Shown: in pieces, positions 32,409 to 39,469 of the stretch | Layout: every line of letters starts with the position of its first letter | Position numbering within the stretch: the first letter of the stretch is position 1 | From: Pelagibacterium sediminicola | GTDB taxonomy: Bacteria > Pseudomonadota > Alphaproteobacteria > Rhizobiales > Devosiaceae | Reading direction: 5' to 3' | Length of the DNA stretch: 64,000 bases | Assembly (NCBI RefSeq): GCF_003390885.1 | Contig: NZ_QMEL01000004.1 | Coordinates: 186,001 to 250,000, forward strand | Made by a program: the position numbers and the translations under genes | The notes under the pieces: generated by a model | The model's database searches: none | Told to the model about the DNA's origin: nothing | What the model saw: only the letters and a program-made list of their open reading frames with translations

Positions 32409-33206
32409 TCAGGCCGCCTGCTCCATTTGCTCCGAAAAGAACAACACCTGGCTGACCAGAGCCTTGACCATGTCGGGCTGGAAAGGCTTGGTGACGAGGA
32501 ACGCAGGCTCGGGCCGCTCCCCGGTCAGCAACCGCTCGGGGAATGCTGTAATGAAGATCACCGGCACGCTCACCGCGCGCAGAATGTCGTTGACCGCATC
32601 GATCCCCGAACTTCCGTCCGCAAGCTGGATATCGGCTAGCACCAGACCCGGCCGCCGCTCGTTGAACAGCTTGATCGCCTCGTTATGGGTGCGGGCAACG
32701 CCGGTCACCGAATGGCCCAGCGATTCCACCATGCTCTCGATATCCATGGCGATCAGCGGCTCGTCCTCGATGATGAGCACGCTGGTTGCCACCTGCTGCG
32801 CCATTTCGCGGGCCGCCTCATCGATGAGGCCGGAGAACTCCTCGTCTGGGACGCCCAGTATATAAGCCCCCTCCTCGTGGGAAAACCGCTCCACCGCCAA
32901 CAGCAAGAAAGCCTGGCGGGGCAGCGGGGCGATGGCCTTGAGGCTGCGCCGTGCCTGGTTTTCCCAGCGGTCCTCGGTCGGGGGCAGGTCATGCAGATTG
33001 ATGTCGACCGACTTCCAGAGTTGGCAGAATATCCGATAGAGCGCCACCTTGTGGTCCACGTTCTCGGGGAAGATGGACCTGTCCGTTATCAGGGCTTCGA
33101 GCGTCGCCGACACATAGGCGTCACCACTCGACTGGCTGCCGGTCAAAGAGCGCGCAAACCGCCGCAGATAGGGTAAATGCGGCGCGATCAACTCGGCAAG
33201 ATTCAT
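32409..33206 (-). CDS. phyR: General stress response regulator PhyR
   Basis: A 265-residue anti-anti-sigma response regulator. The N-terminal sigma-like domain (residues 1-130, for example [21 protein letters not shown]) mimics EcfG. The C-terminal receiver domain has acidic residues E147-D148, phospho-acceptor D192 ([11 protein letters not shown]) and the lysine of VTKPFQP. When phosphorylated it binds NepR and frees EcfG. It is divergent from nepR-ecfG with its own EcfG promoter, giving positive feedback. No partner histidine kinase is in the window. Confidence 0.95.
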   Translation of the reverse strand: MNLAELIAPHLPYLRRFARSLTGSQSSGDAYVSATLEALITDRSIFPENVDHKVALYRIFCQLWKSVDINLHDLPPTEDRWENQARRSLKAIAPLPRQAFLLLAVERFSHEEGAYILGVPDEEFSGLIDEAAREMAQQVATSVLIIEDEPLIAMDIESMVESLGHSVTGVARTHNEAIKLFNERRPGLVLADIQLADGSSGIDAVNDILRAVSVPVIFITAFPERLLTGERPEPAFLVTKPFQPDMVKALVSQVLFFSEQMEQAA

Positions 33207-33268
33207 GAATAAACTCCCTCGTAAAGCCGGCCCTGATCATCCCTTGGAAGGGCTCGGAACTGCCAATT

Positions 33269-33293
33269 AACGATTGAGCACCGGGAAAGTTCC
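33269..33293 (-). promoter_or_regulatory. EcfG-type promoter of phyR
   Basis: GGAAC-N16-CGTT on the minus strand, 62 nt upstream of the phyR ATG. Its -35 is only nine bases from the divergent nepR -35. Confidence 0.8.
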
Positions 33294-33302
33294 AGAACCA
33301 TT

Positions 33303-33327
33303 GGAACTTTTTTTGCTGGCCGGCGTT
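33303..33327 (+). promoter_or_regulatory. EcfG-type promoter of nepR-ecfG
   Basis: GGAAC-N16-CGTT with a run of seven T after the -35. The predicted RNA start is near 33335, about 30 nt before the nepR GTG. It makes the sigma factor autoregulated. Confidence 0.82.
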
Positions 33328-33365
33328 CATCGTCCAATCTAGGACTGCCTGATCGGGGATAATAA

Positions 33366-33572
33366 GTGACACAAATGACTAGTAGCAGGAAGCAACCGGC
33401 TGAGCCCGTGGAAACACCAGCGAAGCCGGGCCCGCGCCTGAGCGAGGAATCGCAGGCCTTTATCGGCCTCAAGCTTCGCGAGCTTTACGACGACGTCGTC
33501 GCCGAGCCGGTGCCGGATCGTCTCCTTGAGCTGCTGAACAAGCTCGGGGCCAAAGACGACGAAACCCGTTGA
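33366..33572 (+). CDS. nepR: Anti-sigma factor NepR
   Basis: A 68-residue anti-sigma factor that holds EcfG inactive until PhyR is phosphorylated. The core helix region AFIGLKLRELYDDVVAEPVPDRLLELLNKL is typical of NepR in length and spacing (quoted here only as a 30-residue span at residues 32-61, key residues GLKLRELY and EPVPDRL). The start is GTG at 33366 with GGGGA seven bases upstream; an ATG at 33375 is a weaker choice. It is followed by ecfG after 13 nt. Confidence 0.92.
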   Translation: MTQMTSSRKQPAEPVETPAKPGPRLSEESQAFIGLKLRELYDDVVAEPVPDRLLELLNKLGAKDDETR

Positions 33573-33585
33573 GGTGAGCCCGGCC

Positions 33586-34137
33586 ATGACTGCATATGAT
33601 TTTCGTTCCGAACTTCTGTCCGTCATTCCGAACCTGCGAGCCTTCGCCATGTCGCTCGTCGGCGCCGCCGACCGCGCCGACGATCTCGTGCAGGAAACGC
33701 TGGTGCGCGCCTGGGACAAACGCGACACCTTTACCCCCGGCACCAATCTGAAGGGCTGGTTGTTCACCATCCTGCGCAACGAATTCTACAGCCAGATGCG
33801 CAAGCGCAAGCGCGAGGTGTCCGATCCCGAAGGGGCGATGGCCGCACGGCTCTCGACACACCCTGAACAGGTCGGAAAGCTCGATATGGAAGATTTCAAG
33901 ACAGCGATCAGCTCCCTGCCCCATGATCAGCGCGAAGCGCTGATCCTCGTGGGCGCCTCGGGATTCTCCTATGAGGAGGCCGCCGAGATCTGCGGCTGCG
34001 CCATCGGCACGATCAAGAGCCGCGTCAGCCGTGCCCGCGCCCAGCTCGCCACGACCCTCAAGCTCGAGGGCGATGGCGAGTTCGGGCCCGATGCGGTCGC
34101 GGTGGGCGTGATGAACTTTTCCTCGCCCGCCGCCTGA
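33586..34137 (+). CDS. ecfG: General stress response sigma factor EcfG
   Basis: A 183-residue ECF15-group sigma factor. Region 2 reads AFAMSLVGAADRADDLVQET and region 4 reads FSYEEAAEICGCAIGTIKSR. It directs RNA polymerase to GGAAC-N16/17-CGTT promoters, of which at least seven lie within 5 kb. GAGGTGA precedes the ATG at 33586; a GTG at 33574 is inside that ribosome binding site. It shares a transcript with nepR. Confidence 0.94.
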   Translation: MTAYDFRSELLSVIPNLRAFAMSLVGAADRADDLVQETLVRAWDKRDTFTPGTNLKGWLFTILRNEFYSQMRKRKREVSDPEGAMAARLSTHPEQVGKLDMEDFKTAISSLPHDQREALILVGASGFSYEEAAEICGCAIGTIKSRVSRARAQLATTLKLEGDGEFGPDAVAVGVMNFSSPAA

Positions 34138-34171
34138 CACCCCAACCATCCATTCCGGCCCCTTTGCTACA

Positions 34172-34194
34172 GGTTCCGGCCACCGGCCGGAACC
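34172..34194 (+). terminator. Terminator of nepR-ecfG overlapping the next promoter
   Basis: GGTTCCGGCC-ACC-GGCCGGAACC is a perfect ten-base stem with a three-base loop followed by TCCTTTATTT. Its 3' arm contains the GGAAC of the next gene's EcfG promoter. Confidence 0.75.
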
Positions 34195-34213
34195 TCCTTT
34201 ATTTCTGGGCGTT
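34189..34213 (+). promoter_or_regulatory. EcfG-type promoter of the DUF883 gene
   Basis: GGAAC-N16-CGTT, about 39 nt upstream of the ATG at 34252. The -35 is embedded in the terminator stem of ecfG. Confidence 0.8.
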
Positions 34214-34251
34214 TATCCCCCATCGATAACTCCGGAACGAGGGAGGCCCAT

Positions 34252-34596
34252 ATGGCCCGTGCTGCAACGACGACCCGTCCACTCAAGACCGATGGCAACG
34301 GAAAGGATTCCGCAAAGGATCTCGATGTGGAGATCGCTGCCCTGCGCGAAGATATTGCCGCCATCACATCGACCCTGGGCAACATTGCCAAACAGCGCAC
34401 CAATGAAGCGAAATCCGAAGTGGAACGCGCCAGCCGCAAAGCCGTAGCCAAGGGCGAGGAAGCGCTGGAAACCGCCCAGCAGAATTTCGAGCACGCCGAG
34501 GACGAACTCAAGACCATGATCCGCGACAAACCGATTACCTCGGTGCTCGTTGCGGCGGGCGTGGGGTATCTGCTCTCGAAGGTCCTGAGGGCATAG
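34252..34596 (+). CDS. DUF883/ElaB-like membrane-anchored stress protein
   Basis: A 114-residue protein. The N-terminal charged region and long amphipathic helix (residues 24-85, rich in A, E, K) are followed by DKPITSVLVAAGVGYLLSKV, a C-terminal membrane anchor. This is the layout of the ElaB/YqjD/DUF883 family, which associates with ribosomes and membrane in stationary phase in enterobacteria. GGGAGG precedes the ATG. It is probably co-transcribed with the following membrane gene, three bases apart. Confidence 0.85.
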   Translation: MARAATTTRPLKTDGNGKDSAKDLDVEIAALREDIAAITSTLGNIAKQRTNEAKSEVERASRKAVAKGEEALETAQQNFEHAEDELKTMIRDKPITSVLVAAGVGYLLSKVLRA

Positions 34597-34599
34597 CCC

Positions 34600-35028
34600 A
34601 TGGCGTTGCCCGCTCCCCTGTCCTCGCTGACCCATCAGGCGGGGCGCATCGTACAATCCGCCGGCAGGACGGCGGCGATCTATGCGGCGTTGACCCTCAT
34701 GGGTTTCATCGGCGCAGGGTTCCTCATCGCCGCCGCCTTCATCTGGCTCGCAGCGCTCACCGACCCGCTGATTGCATCGCTGATCATGGCGGCGCTATTC
34801 CTGCTCGTCGCCGCAATCTGGCTCGCCATCCTCATGGCGCGCCACGAGCGCATCAAGCTCGAACGGCGTTCGTCCGCTGCCAACACTGCGCTGGTCGCCT
34901 CGAGCATTTCGCTCGCCGATGCGGGACTGCGCATCCTGTCCCGCGCCCGCGGTCCCATGTTCCTTCCCGCCGCCGCCACGCTCTTTGCCGCGTGGTACAT
35001 CTCACGCGGAGGCGACCGCGACGAGTGA
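34600..35028 (+). CDS. Phage holin-like (superfamily III) membrane protein
   Basis: A 142-residue protein with two central membrane helices (AALTLMGFIGAGFLIAAAFI and LIMAALFLLVAAIWLAILMA) and a C-terminal hydrophobic segment. Holin-X/YqjE-type proteins of this pattern commonly follow DUF883 genes. The link to phage holins is a domain name only; in this context a stress role at the membrane is more likely. A terminator follows. Confidence 0.75.
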   Translation: MALPAPLSSLTHQAGRIVQSAGRTAAIYAALTLMGFIGAGFLIAAAFIWLAALTDPLIASLIMAALFLLVAAIWLAILMARHERIKLERRSSAANTALVASSISLADAGLRILSRARGPMFLPAAATLFAAWYISRGGDRDE

Positions 35029-35054
35029 TCAGGAGCCCTCAGATGCAATAGAAA

Positions 35055-35085
35055 GGCCGGGAAATCCATTCCCGGCCCTTTTTTT
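35055..35085 (+). terminator. Terminator after the DUF883-holin-like pair
   Basis: GGCCGGG...CCCGGCC followed by CTTTTTTT. The A-rich left flank lets it work weakly on the other strand for the convergent gene ending at 35088. Confidence 0.8.
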
Positions 35086-35087
35086 GG

Positions 35088-35312
35088 TCATCGTCCGTCA
35101 TTGGCAAGTGAATTGAGCTTCAGCAGCTTTTCCAGCTCCAGATCGGCATCCCGCAACGCCCCCTTGTGCTCGGGCGCTGCGTAATGCTCCTTGTAGCTCT
35201 TGAGCAGTTCGATCTTGCGCACATTCGAGAGCGTGGCGTCGGCGGTGATCTCGCTGGGCTTGCGTGAATCGCTCCCCACATCGAACCCCGGCAATATGTT
35301 CTTGTCGGTCAT
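35088..35312 (-). CDS. Conserved small stress-region protein, unknown
   Basis: A 74-residue soluble, charged protein (MTDKNILPGFDVGSDSRKP, then a helical region rich in E, K and L). AAAGGAGAG lies just before the ATG, and an EcfG promoter lies 25-49 nt upstream. I do not recognise a named domain. Its promoter places it in the general stress regulon. Confidence 0.7.
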   Translation of the reverse strand: MTDKNILPGFDVGSDSRKPSEITADATLSNVRKIELLKSYKEHYAAPEHKGALRDADLELEKLLKLNSLANDGR

Positions 35313-35336
35313 CTCATCTCTCCTTTGTAATGACCA

Positions 35337-35361
35337 AACGCCAGGGGCCGGGGCCCGTTCC
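35337..35361 (-). promoter_or_regulatory. EcfG-type promoter of the 74-aa gene
   Basis: GGAAC-N16-CGTT on the minus strand, 25 nt before the ATG at 35312. The spacer is almost all G and C. Confidence 0.75.
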
Positions 35362-35377
35362 AAAAGCCGGGCAGCGA

Positions 35378-35403
35378 AAAGGGCCGGATCGCTCCGGCCC
35401 TTT
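35378..35403 (-). terminator. Terminator of the PRC-barrel gene
   Basis: AAAGGGCCGGA-TCGC-TCCGGCCCTTT has 11-base arms with T-runs on both sides, downstream of the gene ending at 35425. Confidence 0.8.
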
Positions 35404-35424
35404 CCGTGTTCGAGGCTGGCGCCT

Positions 35425-36471
35425 TTAATCAACGATCACGACGTTCTCGCCCGGCGCTGCCGTATAGGCTTCCTCATTATATTCCGGAGCCGCATCGAGC
35501 TGCTCGCGGGTGAGGTTGGTGCGCAGCACCAGGTCGCCATTCCCGTCGCGCAGGAACGTCAGATTGTCGAACCCGACTGCGACCGGCTTGGTGCCGATGC
35601 CGAGGAACCCACCGAAGTCGATGATGACGGCTTCCACCTCACCACCGTCCGAGAGGATGATGTCGCCGATAGAGCCGACATTCTCGTCGCCCGAACCATA
35701 GACCGTGGTGCCGGTCAACTCGTCCGCCGAGATTTCGCTGGTCACCACCGGCTCAAACGTATCCCAGTCGGTCCCGACGACGCCCTGCTCGGCGGCCATG
35801 TCGTCGGCAGGCGCACCGGGGGCCGCCGCATCGCCCGCCGCGGCAGGGTCGTTGAGTGTATCGGCAGGCGCTGCGTCCATGGGTGCGGTCGAATCCATTG
35901 GTGCAGCCGGGTCCATGGGGGCCGCAGGCTCCATGGGGGCTGCAGGCTCCATCGGGGCCATGCCCCCATCATCGAGCATGCCATTGCCGCCCGTTTCGCT
36001 GGCCAGCCATTCGGCCCGGTCGAATTCCGCGGCCGCTTCCAGTTGCTCGCGGGTCACCGAGGCAACGAGGCGCTGCTCGCCATCGGCGCCGACAACCAGT
36101 TCGAGATCGCCCCAGTCGACGGCGACATCCTTCTGGCCAATGCCAAGGAACCCGCCGACACCGACGACGACCGCACCGATCGCGCCGTTCTGGTCGAGCA
36201 CGAAATCATTGACCTCGCCGATCGATTCCGCATCGTCAGCCGACGAGTTGAAGATATCTTCACCGACGATCTCGCTGGCCAGCCAGCCATTGGCGCTGAT
36301 GCCGCGCTCGGCAGCGGTGACGAGAGGATCTGCGGGAGGCTCGGCAGGCGCTTCGACCGCCGGGGCCTGGTTCATGGGGTCCATGGGCGCAGGATCCATT
36401 ACGTCCTGAGCCAGTGCTCCGCCCGTCATGAGGAGCGAAAGCGCGGTAGTGGCAAGAAGCTTGCGATACAT
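35425..36471 (-). CDS. Secreted protein with two PRC-barrel-like domains
   Basis: A 348-residue exported protein. The signal peptide MYRKLLATTALSLLMTGGALA is followed by a Met/Pro-rich stretch. The first PRC-barrel-like domain (IGEVNDFVLDQNGAIGAVVVG) spans about residues 65-145. A low-complexity linker of PMEPAAPMDPAAPMD repeats follows, then a second barrel (VGSIGDIILSDGGEVEAVII). Each domain has a FGGFLGIG or VGGFLGIG motif. AGGAGA precedes the ATG at 36471. The EcfG promoter upstream suggests a stress role in the periplasm. The ligand is unknown. Confidence 0.82.
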   Translation of the reverse strand: MYRKLLATTALSLLMTGGALAQDVMDPAPMDPMNQAPAVEAPAEPPADPLVTAAERGISANGWLASEIVGEDIFNSSADDAESIGEVNDFVLDQNGAIGAVVVGVGGFLGIGQKDVAVDWGDLELVVGADGEQRLVASVTREQLEAAAEFDRAEWLASETGGNGMLDDGGMAPMEPAAPMEPAAPMDPAAPMDSTAPMDAAPADTLNDPAAAGDAAAPGAPADDMAAEQGVVGTDWDTFEPVVTSEISADELTGTTVYGSGDENVGSIGDIILSDGGEVEAVIIDFGGFLGIGTKPVAVGFDNLTFLRDGNGDLVLRTNLTREQLDAAPEYNEEAYTAAPGENVVIVD

Positions 36472-36548
36472 GGTTTTCTCCTGAAATCGCCTGTTTGTTG
36501 AAGCGACCGCCACCCGCGTTTCCGCTCGGGCCGCCGCTATGGGGGTTC

Positions 36549-36573
36549 AACGCAGGCAAATCTCCAAGGTTCC
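36549..36573 (-). promoter_or_regulatory. EcfG-type promoter of the PRC-barrel gene
   Basis: GGAAC-N16-CGTT on the minus strand, 77 nt upstream of the ATG at 36471. Confidence 0.76.
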
Positions 36574-36735
36574 GCTCCAGACGTCCGGTTTCCCGCCCCC
36601 GGCAACTTCCCGGAGCCTTCCCGCACCGACCCGCTCCGCCCCCGAAATGCCCCGTTCTCGGCATGATTGGGCCCAACGCACAGCACATTCCCCGCGCATG
36701 CATTGGCCTTGTCCAATCCGCAGGGGAAAACCTCG

Positions 36736-36912
36736 ATGCCCAGAACATCCGATCCCATCAAGGGATACAGCCACAAAGGCTTCATCGCCGGATGGTGTGC
36801 GATCATTCTGGTAGGGATAGCCGGCTTCAGCCTCCTCACCCTGCCCCTCGCCTATTCCAGCGCCGAACCTGGCGTAGCGTCCGCCGATTCTGTAGTCACA
36901 TCGGTAAACTAG
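36736..36912 (+). CDS. Small membrane protein, unknown
   Basis: A 58-residue protein, MPRTSDPIKGYSHKGFIAGW, followed by one hydrophobic helix (CAIILVGIAGFSLLTLPLAY) and a short polar tail. AGGGGA precedes the ATG at a workable distance. No family is recognised and no EcfG motif was found upstream. It could be a real single-pass protein next to the stress locus. Confidence 0.5.
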   Translation: MPRTSDPIKGYSHKGFIAGWCAIILVGIAGFSLLTLPLAYSSAEPGVASADSVVTSVN

Positions 36913-36988
36913 GACCGCTGGACCTGTCTTTGCGGCAATATCCGTTCTGGTTCCCGGTAATAAATACTGGGATGACATCGAGGAGGAG

Positions 36989-37101
36989 TGCAAATCCTGC
37001 CAAAACCCCATTGTCATTCCGGGATTTATTTCCGGAATCCAGCGCGATCTCACACCATGCACCAAGGCATACCGTTTCCATTAAAACGTAAAACAGTTCT
37101 A
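36989..37101 (-). repeat. Dispersed intergenic repeat family B, copy 2
   Basis: About 113 bp, inverted relative to copy 1. It contains CCATTGTCATTCCGGGA and TTTCCGGAATCCAGCGCG blocks and ends at the stop of the flavoprotein gene. Confidence 0.65.
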
Positions 37102-38277
37102 AGCCGTCTGCCCCGCCGCCCAGCCCGATGACCAGGCCCACTGGAAGTTGTAGCCCCCCAGCCACCCGGTCACGTCCACTGCCTCACCGATGAAATAGAG
37201 TCCCGGAACGGCCTTTACCTGCATGTCCCGGGCGTTGAGCGCGTCCGTATCGATCCCGCCCAGCGTCACCTCCGCCGTGCGGTAGCCTTCCGAGCCAACC
37301 GGCCTGACCCGCCAGTTCTTGGTTGCCGTCTCCAGCGCGCGCGCCTTGGCCTTGCCCTGATCGGCGATATTGCCCGCGATCCCCTCGGCCTCAACGATAT
37401 GCTGCGCCAGCCTGCGCGGCACGATGTCGGCCAGCGCGTTCGCCACTGCCTGCCGGCCTCCGGTCCTGCGCTGCCCCTCCAGCCACTGGCCGAAATCCAC
37501 CCCCGGCGCCATGTCGATGCCGATATCATCGCCCTCGCGCCAATATGAGGAAATCTGCAGAATCGCCGGTCCGCTCAACCCCCGATGGGTAAAAAGCATC
37601 GCCTCGCTGAACCGCGTCCTGCCGTGCGAGACCACCGCATCCACCGCGATCCCCGCAAGCGGCTTCAGCCTTTCCAGCATCCCCGTCTCGAAGGTCAGCG
37701 GCACGAGCGCGGGCCGGGTTTCCGTCACCGCGACATCGAACTGCCGCGCCACCCCATAGGCGAACCCGCTCGCCCCCATCCTGGGGATCGACTTGCCGCC
37801 CGTTGCAATGACCAGCGAGCGGCACCGCACCGTTTCCCCGCCAAGCGAGAGCAAAAATCCGTCCCCATCCCGCTCGATCCGCTCGATCGCCGTCTGCAAT
37901 CGCAGCTCGGCCCCCGCCTCGCGCATTTCCTTGACCAACATGTCGATGATCTGCTGCGCCGATCCGTCACAAAAGAGCTGGCCCAGGGTCTTTTCGTGCC
38001 ATGCGATCCCGTACCGATCGACCAGCTTGATGAAATCGTGCTGGGTGAATCGCCGCAGCGCCGAGATCGCAAAGCGCGTGTTCTGCGAGAGAAAGGCGTG
38101 CGGCCCACTATCCAGATTGGTGAAATTGCACCGCCCGCCGCCCGAGATCCTGATCTTTTTTCCCGGCGCCTCGGCGTGATCGATGACCAGCACCCGACGT
38201 CCGCGCCGTCCCGCCACAGCGGCGCACATCATCCCCGCTGCCCCCGCCCCGGCGATGACGATATCGAACTGCCGCAT
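37099..38277 (-). CDS. HI0933/YhiN-family flavoprotein
   Basis: A 392-residue FAD-dependent oxidoreductase of unknown substrate. The dinucleotide motif DIVIAGAGAAGMMCAAVAGR is followed by the family signature APGKKIRISGGGRCNFTN. A middle GGKSIPRMGASGFAYGVARQ segment and a final GEAVDVTGWLGGYNFQWAWS FAD motif are also present. Two adjacent ATGs exist; the second (38277) has better spacing from GGGAG. It is monocistronic. Confidence 0.9.
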   Translation of the reverse strand: MRQFDIVIAGAGAAGMMCAAVAGRRGRRVLVIDHAEAPGKKIRISGGGRCNFTNLDSGPHAFLSQNTRFAISALRRFTQHDFIKLVDRYGIAWHEKTLGQLFCDGSAQQIIDMLVKEMREAGAELRLQTAIERIERDGDGFLLSLGGETVRCRSLVIATGGKSIPRMGASGFAYGVARQFDVAVTETRPALVPLTFETGMLERLKPLAGIAVDAVVSHGRTRFSEAMLFTHRGLSGPAILQISSYWREGDDIGIDMAPGVDFGQWLEGQRRTGGRQAVANALADIVPRRLAQHIVEAEGIAGNIADQGKAKARALETATKNWRVRPVGSEGYRTAEVTLGGIDTDALNARDMQVKAVPGLYFIGEAVDVTGWLGGYNFQWAWSSGWAAGQTA

Positions 38278-38289
38278 CATGGCTCCCGG

Positions 38290-38324
38290 AAAAGCAAAAC
38301 CCGCCGCACAAACCTGCCGGCGGG
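38290..38324 (-). terminator. Terminator after the L,D-transpeptidase gene
   Basis: CCCGCCG/CGGCGGG stem with an 11-base loop, and on the minus strand a TTTTGCTTTT tail. It separates the transpeptidase from the flavoprotein gene. Confidence 0.8.
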
Positions 38325-38352
38325 CTCCGCTATAACCCAGTTTGCCGTTCTG

Positions 38353-39018
38353 TCACACCACGAGGATCGGCGCGCCCTGCGACACGCGGTCATAAAGATC
38401 GATGACGTCCTGATGCAAAAGCCGCACGCAGCCCGAGGACACCGCCTCCCCGATCGTCCAGGCTTCGCCCGAGCCGTGCACGCGATAGATGGTGTCGCGC
38501 CCGTTCTCGAAGATATAGAGCGCCCGCGCGCCGAGCGGATTGTCGAGTCCCCCCGGCTGGCCGTGACGCCACTCCTCCAGATGCGGCTCGCGCTCGATCA
38601 TGGCGGCGGGCGGCGTCCATGTGGGCCATTCGCGCTTGTACTGGATATAGCCCCGGCCCGACCACTCGAACCCGGCGCGCCCGATCCCCGCGCCGTAACG
38701 GATCGCCTGCCGCCCTTCGCGCACCAGATAAAGATAGCGCGAGGAGGTATCGACGACGATGGTGCCGGGCCGCTCACCGGTCGGGTCATCCACCACCTGC
38801 CGGTAATATTCCGGCTTGAGATAGCGCAGGTCCACCGCGGGAACAGGGAATTTCTCGTTCGGCAGCGGGCCGTACATATTGACATAGAAAGGATCGAACT
38901 GCGGCGCGGGGGGCTGGGTCACCCTCGGCGTGGAGGTGCACCCGGCGAGCGCAAGGGCGGACAATCCGGCCGCCCCCGCGATGAAGGTTCTGCGATCCAT
39001 GGTATTGATACTGGTCAT
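38353..39018 (-). CDS. L,D-transpeptidase (YkuD) lipoprotein
   Basis: A 221-residue enzyme that forms 3-3 peptidoglycan cross-links or attaches proteins to the wall. A Tat/Sec-like signal (MDRRTFIAGAAGLSALALAG) ends in a lipobox with C27. The catalytic YkuD motif near residues 178-200 reads YRVHGSGEAW, then SSGCVRLLHQD, with H181 and C197. The start could be ATG 39018 or ATG 39000; neither has a clear ribosome binding site. The 290-nt region upstream holds a family A repeat. Confidence 0.9.
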   Translation of the reverse strand: MTSINTMDRRTFIAGAAGLSALALAGCTSTPRVTQPPAPQFDPFYVNMYGPLPNEKFPVPAVDLRYLKPEYYRQVVDDPTGERPGTIVVDTSSRYLYLVREGRQAIRYGAGIGRAGFEWSGRGYIQYKREWPTWTPPAAMIEREPHLEEWRHGQPGGLDNPLGARALYIFENGRDTIYRVHGSGEAWTIGEAVSSGCVRLLHQDVIDLYDRVSQGAPILVV

Positions 39019-39306
39019 TGCGTTTACTCAAACCTCGAACGTCATAAAATGAGACGGGCGGATCTCCGCTCCTTCTTCACAAACCCAGACGCAAAGGATG
39101 GTTCCTGTTCGGATCGCCTGCCCCCGCCGGAACAGTGCCCCAACGACCCCATCCCCTGCCGCTTCTCGCGACGGCGCTGTACCAGACCAACAATTTGCGG
39201 CAACTGCGAAATTCACGCTCCACAGCACGGGAGCGATGCTTTAACCGAAATGGTTGAGAATTGGGTAACCGTGATGCCCGCTCGCAAAGATGTGAGCGAA
39301 ACGCAC

Positions 39307-39447
39307 CATCGCTGGCCCCCTCATCCGACCTCCGCTTCGCTCCGGCCACCTTCTCCCACGGGGGGAGAAGGGGAACCTGTGGGGCAACCACACGAGCCCC
39401 CCTCTCCCCTCGTGGGAGAGGGGCTGGGGGTGAGGGGGCCAGCGATG
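39307..39447. repeat. Palindromic intergenic repeat family A, copy 3
   Basis: 141 bp with perfect 17-bp terminal repeats (CATCGCTGGCCCCCTCA and its complement), inverted relative to copies 1 and 2. It lies downstream of uup and upstream of the transpeptidase gene. Confidence 0.85.
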
Positions 39448-39469
39448 TCTCGGCCAGCAATCCGTAGTC

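Noticed and set aside
34600-35028. Prophage holin/lysis cassette
   Set aside because: The protein has a holin-superfamily shape, but it lies in the stress locus after a DUF883 gene under an EcfG promoter, with no lysin nearby.
39019-39306. EcfG-type promoter before the L,D-transpeptidase gene
   Set aside because: A GGAAC is present, but no CGTT lies at 16-17 bases; only GTTT or GGTT is found, so support is too weak.
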